Assembly: GCA_902806565.1 (NCBI GenBank)
Contig: CADCXA010000025.1
Location: 1,488,001 to 1,552,000 of the forward strand
Length of the DNA: 64,000 nt
Direction: 5' to 3'
Origin: Hypoxylon rubiginosum
Taxonomy: Eukaryota; Ascomycota; Sordariomycetes; Xylariales; Hypoxylaceae
In this document: piece after piece, positions 40,501 to 52,500 of the stretch
Layout: every line of letters starts with the position of its first letter
Position numbering within the stretch: position 1 is the first letter of the stretch
Position numbers and translations under genes: made by a program
Notes under the pieces: model-generated
The model's database searches: none
Seen by the model: the letters and a program-made list of their open reading frames with translations, nothing else
Told to the model about the DNA's origin: nothing

Positions 40501-43254
40501 GAGAGGTGGGAGAGACGATGGATGGATACTAATACTCTATCTATTATCTCCTAGTTGCCGTGGCCAAGCTACACTATTGCCACAACTACAAGCAAAGCAT
40601 GTATAATAAAATAAAAGCCTTGCAATACAGGGGAGAAGCGTGCGGATGTACGGGCAGATCACTCATGTGGCCCCGCTCCATGTCTTGGGAGTAACCGCTC
40701 TCCTACTGCCTGTCCAATTGGACCGACTTGATGAGCCCGGCAGTCTGGGGAAATCGGTATTGCCTTGAACGATACATGGTAGGCATACCTCAAACGGTAT
40801 GGTTATGGGCAGCTCTATTCCTTAATCGTCGTACCGGGGATGGAGCCTGACACCATAATAGAAACTCGTCAGGTATTTCGTGTAATGGCAGCAAGAACAA
40901 GAACTGGCCATAATCGTAGATATCTGCTGATATCGTCTCCCCTTGTCGACTACCAGTGGTATCTGCGCATAGAAGCCCACTAGTATGTGCAAGTCTAATA
41001 GTATTGGGTAGAGGTAGAAATCGTAGGTAGGTAAGTAGGTGGTTATTAGTACCTAGGTAAGCAGATACTTGATCGAACTCGTGGCATGTAGGCAATTACC
41101 TCGAGCTTGAAGCTTGAATTGGGGGTCGTGAGATGTAGTTTAAGGGATGCCAAATGAAAGTCCTGCGTCCTAACTCCCGCCGATTAGAGACTTAGGAATG
41201 CCGTACTCTTCCACTTCCACTACCTATTGCAGGAATAAATGTCATCGCGGGGAATGTAAACCAATGCCAATCTCCCGTTATGGAACGATATGCCACCGTC
41301 TTACCCAGAAAATCCTTCATCCGTAACCCCGTAGCACTGTGCTGCCCGTTAGTTTCGGTACGCAGAACTGTTGTCAACTTCGCTGACACGCTCCAGAGGT
41401 CACACTGCAGCTAAACCTCGCCTCGACGAGTGAAATAGTTGGTCCCCTATCCCCTCTGAAGCGCAGGATTTCTGGGGGGCTGGGCTCATTTACCATTGTT
41501 GGTACATAAGAGTCCGGCGTGTTCTGCGTTTCCTTTTAACGTGACACGAATCGCATGCCACGAGAGCCCGTGGTATTCGCTCCATCCTTTGACATACCCT
41601 AGAAGTAGCGAGGCCTTCCGAGGTATGCTCAAGTGTGTTGAGATTCGCACGAGAGCATGCCTACCCCTGAAACACCTATCAAAAATCAAATCATTTGGCG
41701 TGGTTAATCATACTACCAGTCCATGGTCGTCCTGTTTCACTCACCTACGATCCACGACGAGGTGAATGTACGGCAAAATGAAGTCGCACCTTGGGCCTAC
41801 CTATGCTAGGTACTGCCCAGGTGCTGATTTGGACGTGGCTTTCCGCTACAAAAGATCCGAGTCCTACGGAGGGCTGTTTGTTGCGTTGATTTTCGTGTAT
41901 CCAACCCGCGCCTAGAGAGTGAAACATACTAGACAAAAGCAGACCAAAGACCTCCTTCTCCACGGGTAGCTGCAGGCGATTGAGCCATAGAGAAAGCGTC
42001 TTCAGCCGATTCATGTGAGACATTCGACGTGGGGTGGCTCAGCCTATGCACAAAGCTGTCTCCCGAACCGGGGAAGACTTTCGACGGGAGAGGGTGCATT
42101 AGCAAACTTGAACTTGATTATCGGGCAAGCTGGTAAGCCTTGTAGTGATACAGAAAGGTTTGTGGCAGCGAAGAGGGGGTCAGAAGTCTTCCCACGCTAG
42201 TTGTTCGTCGTGGCTAGAGAAATGTACGACTCGAAGTATGAGATACCATCGGTCTATTGCTAGGCACGACGATCCTGCAATGTCTTTGTCCAAGTACAAC
42301 ACCGTTGTGGAGGATATCAGCAGTTTTCTAGAAATCTCATCCTCTTGGATATCTCTCTCCTCTAATACCAATTAGGGCCAAACTGGCAGACTGGCAGACT
42401 GCAAGACGTGAATGTGCAATTAACGAGGCTCTTTAGTCGCCTCACTTCTGGACGCATGAATTAGCTGAATTTACCTAATTTATTGAATCAGTGATGTTGG
42501 AGATTGACGTCCGGGTTCTGAAAAGCTTGGGCTCTAACCTCCTTTCATTACATACCTGCATATTACTCAAGTCAAATTCGCCATCTCAATATGTTTCTCA
42601 GTCCCCGGCTAATAATAGACTACCTAGCCTCATAATCGATTTGCCGCAATGCACGAAGCCGATTCCTGAAACTCGTCGAGATGCGACTCTCAAGTTTCCA
42701 CGGGATGATTGTTAGAATTATACAGAAGTCGAAGTTCAACCAGAATAATTTAATCAAACGAGTTGATTCCCAATAGCAACTTGTCTAGGGGGTATAGAAT
42801 AGGTACAGAATTGATGAGTTAAATGGATGGAGGTAAAATCTGAAGCCCGGGCAGTGGAGATAGATATCTACACTAATACTAAAACATACAAGACTATGAA
42901 ACGAAACCCGTAATTGGTCGAGTTTCCGAAAAGGTTAAGATGCTTATTAGGGGGCAGGGGGGGTATTATCTCGCTCCGTTTTAGTTAGCCAGCATCATCG
43001 AGACTTTACCGTTTCTGTGCTAGAGTACCCCCCTTTCGCGGCGTTGGCAGACTCTCGATTGGCCGATCTCGAAATTAAGCAGCGTTAAGTTGGGGCTTGT
43101 CAAAGGATGCACCGAATCAGAGGGCTGTGCCTGTCGAACCCTGCTCTCCAGCGTGTGAGCGGTAGCAACGGCGCCCTGTAAACGCCTGTAAACGAGATGC
43201 ATCCCCAGCCAATCCCCTTATTTCCTCAGGCTTAGTGGGGAGATCCACACCCCA

Positions 43255-43345
43255 ACATCGCATCTTCGCTCGTCCTTCTTCAAGTCGTCCATCTCCCCTT
43301 TTTCCTTTTCCTCTCTCTTCACGATCTTCATCGTCGTTGCTGTCG
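43255..43345 (+). promoter_or_regulatory. Pyrimidine-rich promoter/leader tract
   Basis: A long C/T-rich stretch lies 350-440 bp upstream of the ATG at 43696. Such tracts are common just upstream of transcription starts in filamentous fungi. Confidence 0.45.
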
Positions 43346-43695
43346 TTGTCGTTGCTTTGTCGGTTCAAACACCTCCATTCCTTTTTGGCATACTCGCCTA
43401 TCCTCTCATTCACTCATTCTTTTGGTCTCAACTTCACTCTTTTTAGTTGATTCCGTCCTATCCTTCCTTCTGGAGTTGTCCGAAAGTCCTTGAGACCATT
43501 TTCAGCCTCCCTTACGTACGTCTTATCGATGTCTTGAGGCATTCCTAACCACTATTGGACCGAATATCTAACCACTGTTTCAATGTAGCCGACCAATTCA
43601 TTCATTATTCCACTGGGCCGACGAATCCCTTGACGCACGACATCAACCAACAGCAACTCATCATATCGTCAGATCAGCAGCAGCTATTCGTCAAT

Positions 43696-44262
43696 ATGTC
43701 TACTTTCAGCAACCTTATTGCCCGGGGCAATGCTGTCCTCTCCAGGCGGGAGCTTGCGCTCGGGAGCGACTCGGACACGGTTGTCAACCTCATGATCGCC
43801 TTCCTCGGCATTGCTTTCTTCGCCCTCGTTATGGTTGCTTTGCTAGTTATGATGCGGCGCGCGAAGCGTGAGCAGCTCCTCCAGAAGGAGACCCTCCCGC
43901 AGTACAACGACATCAAGCACGACAATGGCAACACCCGCCGTCTCACTATCCAAACTCCCGACGGCCGATCAAGTATCTTGGTTGTGAATGGTCGCCCAAT
44001 GCTGGCCGACCCCAACTCACCTCCTCATTCTCCCAACAACATCCCCGAGATCCATATCACTTTCCCTGACGAACAGGATGAGAATGGCCGCAACAAGGGT
44101 GGCCGCGTCGTAGTTGTGCGAGTGGGCGAGACCTCTGTTGGTCTTGAACCTGTCAAAGAGGAGCAATTGCCCGCGTACGAGAAGGAGAACACTGGCTTCT
44201 ACTCCATCGACATGGATCAAATCGGCGGACTTAAAGAAAAAGATCGTTCTCAATTCTCCTAA
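43696..44262 (+). CDS. Single-pass membrane protein with two LPxY motifs, unknown function
   Basis: 188 aa from ATG 43696. The frame is open 47 codons upstream, but that part is Gln-rich and lies in the leader. A short lumenal N-terminus is followed by one membrane helix at about 29-53 (NLMIAFLGIAFFALVMVALLV) and a basic stop-transfer RRAKRE, giving an N-out type I/III topology. The cytosolic tail carries LPQY (67-70) and LPAY (158-161). LPxY is a known variant of the PPxY motif bound by WW domains of Nedd4/Rsp5 ubiquitin ligases; the link to this protein is inference. A beta-rich stretch TIQTPDGRSSILVVNGRPM lies between. I think similar proteins exist across Pezizomycotina, without an assigned role. 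Confidence 0.8.
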   Translation: MSTFSNLIARGNAVLSRRELALGSDSDTVVNLMIAFLGIAFFALVMVALLVMMRRAKREQLLQKETLPQYNDIKHDNGNTRRLTIQTPDGRSSILVVNGRPMLADPNSPPHSPNNIPEIHITFPDEQDENGRNKGGRVVVVRVGETSVGLEPVKEEQLPAYEKENTGFYSIDMDQIGGLKEKDRSQFS

Positions 44263-47200
44263 TCTACCCTCAAGCGTGACATTCCCACCGGGATCTAACG
44301 ATAATCGGAAGCGTTATTCAATTCCTACTAGTCGATTTGTTAATACGTGATGGAGTATGGACGACACATACATGCATGAATAATGGTGTATCTATACAAG
44401 GCAATTGTTTCTACAATATCCTTCAAATCGCCTCTGGGACGAGGCGAAAGGAGTTGAAGGGTGGATCACATCGGATAGAGAGCCTTGGATGACCATTTCA
44501 TGTGCATTCTAAGGCTCTTGTTGCCCATCGGTCCTGTATATATACATAAACGATACCCCCTTTGCATTTTGCTTTCCCCTTTTCGAAAGCCACCATGGAC
44601 AACTAGGCTTCCCGCGTCGGGGGGCAAAGGCGAGGTCTTGTGGTTGCGATATATATTCTCAATTGTATAGCTAAAAATTAATTATATCTAAACCAACTTT
44701 CATACCTGCCCAAGGTTGTTTAAATATTTCCTGAGCTAATAGGTACCTTTCAGGTTTGTCGGTCCTTCTTATACCCGTAGGTGTATTCGTGCCTGCTGGT
44801 CTTGGATCCATAGAACATCTTGCAGCGGTACTTCATGACTGTGTCACATTGCTTGAACGCTCCGTGCATATACTCGACGGAAACGAAGTTTGACAGATGC
44901 GTTCCTGCGAGGCTCTGTTTAAAACCACCTGCCATGAACAGTGAGGAGACACGATGATCTTAAAGAACCCACATATAGCCAGTCACTATACGGCAAATAT
45001 GTCGTCGATCCGCTCAGCCTATGGCGTAGATCGCCAGCAGCGCGGCGATACTCGACGAGCAAAAAAGCAAATCAGAAGCGGTTGATGCCGTGGAGACAAT
45101 AGCCTTTGGCGCAATGGCGCTGCAATAGCTTAAACAATATGCTTTTGGAGACCCGGTGGGCGTCGTTATGCACAAATTTTTGAAAAAGAGATTCGTTCCG
45201 TGTGTGGCTTGCTGGACGGTGAGGGAGAGGAGCGAATTACACAGAGTCGGACTCGATCTCAAACCCGCGGCAATGCGAGTCATACCCCGGACGGATATCG
45301 GCAGTACAAAAGCGCAGGAGGCATCTGAGACACGCATCTGTCGTTTGCCCGCTGGTTCTGAGAGGCTGTTGGAGTCGCCCTTGGCAGACTTCACCGAAGG
45401 CGATGTCGGGGCCGAAGCTGCGTCGCTTCGCCTCTGTCACACCCGTGATGTTTAAGCCGTCCCGTGTTTATGTTCACTGGCAGGCAGCATTGGAAGCCCG
45501 TGGTTATGCTAGCATGCAAGTACCCATTACTTCACATAAGTAGGAGGAATATGTGTGTATGTAGGTTAGGATAGGTAAGTATCTATCGAACCCTGAACCT
45601 TACACGCACTCTTGAGGCTTTACGGAGAACAATACCGAGACTCGATACGGTCCAAGAGACAAACCAGTCAATCATGCCCTCCTAAGCCTAGGTACGGCCG
45701 CACGCCAAGCGAGAGGAGAAACTGTCTATTCTCTCAGCACAGGACTCGCTCAGGGTCAACTTGCCCAGAGACTACACGTTATATCGTGAAGAGCCACGCG
45801 ACTCCAACAATGGCAGGGCAGCGTCAGAACGTCAGGGCAGTGTAACGTAGAAAGGCTTCGGGTTCAACATAAGACACCAATGGAGGTGCGAGTCTCGCTT
45901 TACCCCTCTCATGTTGATAGGTCCATATGCTGCTTTACGACTGGTAGTCAAACAGTAGTGTCCATATATACAGGACATCCTATCTAAAACAAGGGCTCGG
46001 CAGCTTCGAGCTCGATGGAAGGATGTAAGCCCCGTCCGAGGAACGCCCGACGAGAAGCATTTGAGTACCCGCACCGGGGAACTTGTTCGGCCTATGTCCA
46101 CACCCGAAGTGATAGTCGCCCCAGGCTTGTACGCCATGGCATACTGGAATTGTATACGTCGTATAAAGGATCTCCATCTCCTCCGGTCATGTCAGTGTTG
46201 AATGAGACCCGAGGTCGGTTCCCGACAGACATGACCCCCGCCGCAAACGGTCGAATTCGGGTCTTACTACTAGTGCTATGATGTCTCTGGTGGCTTAATC
46301 CCCTATTCGGCGTCCAAGAAATGCTGCGTGTACACTTGATCGGTCTGTAGCGAAGAACTTCTCGAACTCATGGTACTGCGAAACGTGAGAAGCGTCTATG
46401 TCCTCTCTGAGATGGATTTATTGGGTATTTCGAGTTCGTAGAAGTTGTTGGGATATCCAAGGGATTAAGGTTAAACCCGAGGGCCATCAGTAATGCCCGA
46501 CATAAGACATTGAGAAAACATACTGCTCAAAATCTAGCTGTGGGAGAGCACGATCACTACCTGGGTATCATCAGATATCGCCGAGAGCAGCCCCATGGAG
46601 ATATAGCATAGTAGGATTCTCGGCAGATAGTTCATGAGTCATCCACATGGTAATCAGAAATTCTTTGGGATAGCTTGTCGGTGTTAGGCGTCTAACTCTT
46701 GATCTGGGACCTGCCGACGCTGTAAGGGATTCACTAAATCAGGAAAATATCCTCGTCCCCGAATATTCAAAGTAGTTGTTCTGTCCGTTGCGCAGCAGAT
46801 ATGGTCTCGCTATGGATGGCCTCGCGAGAAGAGTAGGCATGCTGTGAGTACAGTTTACTAGAAGCCGGAGGAAGTCCGGTCAGCCGGGTTGTACAGTACC
46901 TACCTACGGCAAAGGCCGTTAGCTTCCCGTTCCGGATAGAAAATCGCGTTGTGGTAGGATGCTACATAATTCATTTGCAAGAGCTATATCTGGCTATCAG
47001 TAGTCGCGGCACAAGATAATGCCGTTATGTCCGGCTACCACACTACCAGACTACCCACCTATGTAGGTAGTCAAACGAACAATCTAATACCTACTTTTTG
47101 ATGCACCGGTCGCGGTCTGCCGAGATTGTGGTCGTCCGGGGGGGGGGGCATCCGGCTTTCTCGCTATTCCCGTGAAGCCCGAAGATATCTCTGTTTTGGA

Positions 47201-47974
47201 CTTGGTTTGTCACTTAAGACATGCAATGGCGTTAATACCTAATGAACAGATGCCAAGTCGCCGGGTCGAGTTGTGAAGCAACTATAGTGCTGACTGCATG
47301 TAATGTGTAACAGCAATTGGTCTGCGAGCCAACTTCAACTTACTTGAAGACTATACTAGAGAATAATCGCAAAGACCTGCCCAACTCAGGGGCTTTCTTT
47401 GTGCCTATGAAGTTCTTTCTCTGTACCTATGAAGTGATTCGACCGGGAATTCTCTTTCACCTATTCGATACGTCACCTAAGGTATATTAAATATGACATC
47501 ATTCAATTCGGTTCCCAAGCTGCCAAGATGCCCAGGTTCTCGTGTATCCTCTGCTGTGTTTGTAGCACATCTCCGGTTGCATTTCTTGAGTGCATGTGGG
47601 TAGCAACTTGATAGTTATGAATCCCCAACCTACGTGTTAGATCCACATGACTCGAAGCGACCAAAGATAAATCCGAGTAGTACCGATATCTCCCGCTTGG
47701 CAAGTAGGTAAGGAGACAGGACACACCTAGTATGGTATCTACTACACCGCATCTGCTCGTCACCTACTCTTGACCGTTGACGTCAAACGCCGAAATATTT
47801 GTCAGCCTATTGTTAACTCCATTGTGGGATTGGTCATTGTAAACTCTGTGTTGACTGAAACCAGGATAAAGGCTATAAAGCCTGCCTTAGGTGTTTTCCT
47901 GTTGATATACCCAATGCAAACACCGCGACTTTATACGACACAAATTCGAGTACCACGTCAGTAAATCCGGCATC
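44263..47974. other. 3.7-kb gene-free interval
   Basis: Short frames only. A 61-codon frame on the minus strand (44750-44935, ATG, three... cysteine-poor and Tyr/Lys-rich) has a peptide-like composition but no confirming features. A G11 run lies near 47140. The last 100 bp hold the promoter of the dehydrogenase gene. Confidence 0.45.
47874..47880 (+). promoter_or_regulatory. TATA box of the dehydrogenase gene
   Basis: TATAAAG lies 95-101 bp upstream of the ATG at 47975, a fitting distance. Confidence 0.5.
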
Positions 47975-48987
47975 ATGGCAACTGTCCAAAAGAACAGAGA
48001 AGCTGTCTTCGGTTTCACCAAGACAACACGCCACGATACGTACGAGTTTATATCTCCAAAGAAAGCAGACCTCTATGGCAAGTCGGTCTTCATCACCGGG
48101 GCATCCAAGGGTGTCGGTAGGGAGACAGCCCTAAGCTTTGCAGCAGCTGGCTGCTCTCAGATAGCCATCGGAGCACGGTCTGATCTGTCGAGCCTGGTGG
48201 GTGACATTAAAGAAGCAGCTAAGAAGGCGGGCCGTACGAGAGAGCCTAAGGTGGTTAGCATAAAGCTCGACGTCACGTTGGAAGACAGTGTCAAAGCTGC
48301 CGCAGAGACCATTTCGAACGAGTTTGGAGGCAAGCTGGACATACTCGTCAACAATGCCGGGTATCTGGAGGAATGGCTGCCGGTCGGCGAGGCTTCGCCA
48401 AGTGAATGGTGGACGACCTACGAAATCAACGTCAAGGGAGTCTTTCTATGCAGCAGATACTTCATCCCGCTGCTTCTCGAAAGCGACCTCAAGACCAACG
48501 TCCTCACGTCGAGCGCCGGCGCTGTCGGAGTGATGCCTGGTGCTTCGGCCTACCAGTCCAGCAAGTTTACCATCTGTCGAATCGCAGAATTCATAGCAAC
48601 CGAATATCAGGAGAAGGGACTCATTTGCTTTGCTAGTATGTAACCCCGGAGCCAATATTTCCCCATTGATCTCGTCTGGGAGCTGCTGTTCCCGAGATAC
48701 GCCAGTACTTTTACCTCAGGGAATAACTGCTAACGCTAACCATTCTAGTGCATCCCGGTGGCGTCAAGACGGAGCTAGCATACAACATGCCCGAGTGGAT
48801 GCATAAAGTTCTAGTTGACGAGCCCCAGATGCCGGCTGATTCCACCGTGTGGTTAACATCAGAGAGACGTCCGTGGCTGGGCGGAAGGTTCATCAACACC
48901 AACTGGGATATGGAAGAGCTTGAGGCCAGGAAAGATGAGATTGTCAATGGTGATTTATTGAAGTTTAGGTTGACGACGGCGTTCTAA
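47975..48987 (+). CDS. Short-chain dehydrogenase/reductase (classical SDR), two exons
   Basis: This is an NAD(P)-dependent oxidoreductase. Exons are 47975-48635 and 48749-48987, giving 299 aa. The 113-nt intron has a GTATGT donor, a CTAAC branch and a CTAG acceptor, and splicing rebuilds CFAMHPGGVKTEL. The cofactor motif TGASKGVG is at 41-48, NNAG at 126-129, the catalytic Ser in LTSSAG at 179-180, Tyr193 and Lys197 in YQSSK. There is no signal peptide. The substrate is unknown. The stop codon falls inside a tandem repeat. It is followed 519 bp downstream by GPI13 on the same strand, but nothing suggests co-transcription. Confidence 0.9.
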
Positions 48988-49014
48988 GTTGATTCTAAGT
49001 TGATTCTAAGTTGA
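48982..49014 (+). repeat. 11-bp tandem repeat spanning the dehydrogenase stop codon
   Basis: TTCTAAGTTGA occurs in three tandem units, the first starting at 48982-48983. The TAA stop (48985-48987) lies in the first copy. Confidence 0.85.
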
Positions 49015-49505
49015 GGACATTTGGAGGCATCGTAGAATAGCTTGCGAGAACCTGATATATATACGGTGTAAGACATAACTTAGTTACTCTATATAATACC
49101 CAGGTAGAAAAGAGAGGAGTCGTTTGACGGATCGTGTTCTCGATGATAATAACATAAAAAATTACCTAATAAAGTAAGCTGGCCCTGGCTGGTAAGCACG
49201 GGGCTTACGTAGCTGGTCCTGTTTAGTGGGGTTGGTCTGACAGTTTGTCGATACTTCGGTACCTTTCGGGTTTCCACAAGTTGAAGCTCTTCTTTTTTTC
49301 TCTCTATTCTCAGCTTCAGATGATGTTTCAAGCTTGCTGCGCTCTTTTACAGTTATGACCAGGACCTCTTTAATGTCTGAAGTTCACTCGACCACGATTT
49401 TCTTCTAATTCTTGCTTTCGTATTTTTCTTTGGTAAAAGTTGTAGAAGCCAATGGCCACGAGCGATTCCTACACGACGCGTTAATTGCTTCCCGACCCAC
49501 GAAAT
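48988..49505. other. Intergenic region
   Basis: A 518-bp space between the dehydrogenase and GPI13 genes. It contains T/C-rich tracts near 49287-49310 and 49400-49440 that suit the GPI13 promoter. Confidence 0.55.
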
Positions 49506-52500
49506 ATGCCCTCCCGCAATGTACGATCCAAAGCTCCCGAGACCGAGTATAGGGCCATTGCAGCACAATGGGCCCGCGCGAAGAAGTTGAAAGAGCTTGA
49601 GGAAACTACGGGAAAGCCTAATGACTCTCCCTCGCCCGAAGACGCACAGCGTGCTGCTCTCGATGCTCGTCGAAAGACAGCTTTCGAGCGTCGCTGTCTT
49701 TGGGCTGTAGGGTTTTGGGTTTGGCTACTATGCATGCATATCGTCGGCATATTGCTCTTCACCAGCGGCTTCCTCTTGACTAGATTGGTTTTGGACGATC
49801 GGTCGGAATGCAACAACCCACCTATTGCGCCTTTATTGGAATGGGAGGCAAGTGGTACGGTTGAGGGTGGATGCTGGCACCCCAAGACCTTTAACAAAGC
49901 TGTTATTGTCTTGATAGACGCCTTGAGATACGATTTCACAGTCCCGGTTGAGGACGAGAGTCGTGCTGAGGTGTTCCATAATGCGTTCCCCTTTCTCTAC
50001 GAGAGCTCAATTCAATCACCAGGAAATGCCTTTCTGCGGCCATTCATTGCGGACCCTCCGACCTCTACTCTCCAGAGGTTAAAGGGTCTGACGACGGGAA
50101 CCTTGCCTACATTTATGGATATAGGATCCAGCTTTGCCGGAACAGCAATAGAAGAGGACAATCTATTGATGCAGTGGAGGGATCAGGGAAAGCGCATTGT
50201 CCATTTAGGAGACGATACTTGGACCGCCTTATTTCCTGATTATTTCCAACCTAACATTAGCAGAGCCTATGACAGCTTCAATGTTTGGGATCTGCATACA
50301 GTAGACAACGGAGTTTTGGACCACATATTTCCCTTAATGAAACCCGAGAAAAAACAACAGTGGGATGTTCTCATAGGACACCTCCTTGGTGTAGACCATG
50401 CCGGTCATCGATACGGACCCAATCATGCTGCTATGACCGCGAAGTTGCAGCAGATGGATAGTTTCATTCGGGATCTTGTACAGGAGATAGACGATGATAC
50501 GCTATTGGTCGTCATGGGCGATCACGGAATGGATGGTAAAGGCGATCACGGTGGTGAAAGCGATGATGAGGTTGAGGCTGCTCTATGGATGTATTCGAAG
50601 AAACCAGTTTTTGGCCGCACACAACCCGAGTTCACAACGCCGCCAGCAACAGCCAAAATCCGGCCAGTAAATCAAATCGACCTGGTTCCGACGTTGGCAC
50701 TCCTCCTAGGTATTCCGATACCGTACAATAATCTGGGCAGGCCGATCGAAGAAGCCTTTTTTGGTCTGAAAGGGGGTGCATGGGGTCGCCTTGCGGCCGC
50801 TTCGAGTGTAACGTCCGCAGGAATCAGAAGATACCAAGCATCATACTTCCAAGCTCGTGGTATCGAGCAGAGCACCAAGCCTGGATCACCAGCTTCGCTG
50901 TGGAGTGATGCCGAAGCTGTTGTCACAAAAGGCGTCAAAACCAAACCGTGGGAAGCTCTCTATAAAGCGCATACTGCTTATCAAGAGGAGACCTTAAGAA
51001 TCTGCAAGGACCTATGGGCTCGATTCGACATCCCGAAGATGATACTCGGTATTGTGGTAATGGCATCTAGTGTCGTCATACTGTTGCTCTACGTCTCTAG
51101 AGATGAGGACGAAGATTTTGCAATCCTTGATGACGTTGAGCTAGACTTCGCCGAGAACAGCCTGGAGCTGCAAAATTCCACAACTGAGCCGGAGGCTACG
51201 TCTTATAAAACCTTTAGCAAATCGCTCGTCAAACCTGGACTAATTGGTGCTACTTTAATAGGAGTTACGAGTTCTGTCCTTGCCAAGGCTATGGAATTTG
51301 ACGACTGGTTACTGGTCGCCGCTGCGACTGCTATTGGGAGTATGACTGCCGTGGCCGGCGCTCTCTTACGAATCCGAGGGACATACATGTTGAACCTCTT
51401 GCCAAACACCTTTTGGGGATGGCTCTCTGTTGTTTTTACGTTAAGCCAATCGATCGGTTTCGCTTCTAACTCATATACGATCTGGGAAGACTCAATTTCG
51501 TTATTCTTCCTTTCCACGTTTGGCTTTGCGAGTGCGATTACTGCACTTCAACGACCCTCAATCACCGAGCGGACTCTAGGCGTTTACAACTCCGTCTTAT
51601 TTGTGATACTTGGGCGAATTGCTTCCTTTTCGAAGCTCTGCAGAGACGAACAAATGCCGTACTGTACGTCAACCTACTATGCATCCGCCAACTCGTCAAC
51701 ATCGGCCACTTGGCAACTAGCCATACCATTCGCCGTCTTCCTCATTCTTCCATCGATAATTAAATCATATATGAGTACCTCGCGATCGTACGAGGGTCTT
51801 GCGCCGTTGTGGATAGGCTACGTCTTCCGAACTGGCCTATTCCTCGCTGCCGTTTACTGGACTCTCGATGCCGCAGACAATAATAACTGGCTTACGGGCC
51901 TTCCAGAGCAGATGCTAAAGACTATCCACGTATCTGTCGCCCAATTAGTTCTAGCGTTGGCTTTTGTAGCTGGCACGACGGCATTCATATGGGCTCCTCC
52001 GTGTGTGTCTATCTTTACAGCATCTAACACTCGAACGCCGCAGATAACCGTTCTCGGCTACGGCAATACAAACGGCGCCCGCTATCTTCTCCTACCGATC
52101 AATATCGCGGGCGCATGCATTCTTCTCTCAAAGCCGATGGGCGGGGGCGCCATTGCACTCATGCTGTGGCAGATCCTCTCGCTCGCCGAGATCGTCGACC
52201 TCAACGACATCACGAGCGAGACCATCGGCCCCGTGGCGCTGGCGCTGCTCGGCAACTTCCACTACTTCAAGACGGGCCACCAGGCGGTCGTGGCCTCGAT
52301 CCAGTGGGACAGCGCCTTCATCCCGCTCTTCACCATCCGCTACCCCTGGAGCCCGCTCGTCGTGGCCCTCAACACGTTCGCGGGCCAGATCCTGGCCTGC
52401 GTCGCCGTCCCGCTCCTGGTGCTGTGGAAGACGGGCCCCAGGCGCAAGGGCGTCCTCGAGAGCGCGAGCCGCGCCCTCGGCGTCTTCGTCGCCTACTACG

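Larger units (their letters stand above)
36475..43695. other. 7.2-kb interval without a credible gene
   Basis: It separates the divergent Puf3 and LPxY-protein genes. All frames are short; the longest is 127 codons, with no motifs. Visible structure: GTTGCA repeats at 37541-37565, a GCTGGGGTC triplication near 38110-38135, neighbouring T11 and A14 runs at 39453-39492 and a weak 5S-rRNA-like stretch near 43065-43115. The ends should contain promoters and possibly long leaders of both flanking genes. Confidence 0.5.

Noticed and set aside
44750..45455. Small frames on both strands that might be a short Cys-containing secreted protein
   Set aside because: No signal peptide, no consistent splice model and few cysteines; the frames conflict with each other.
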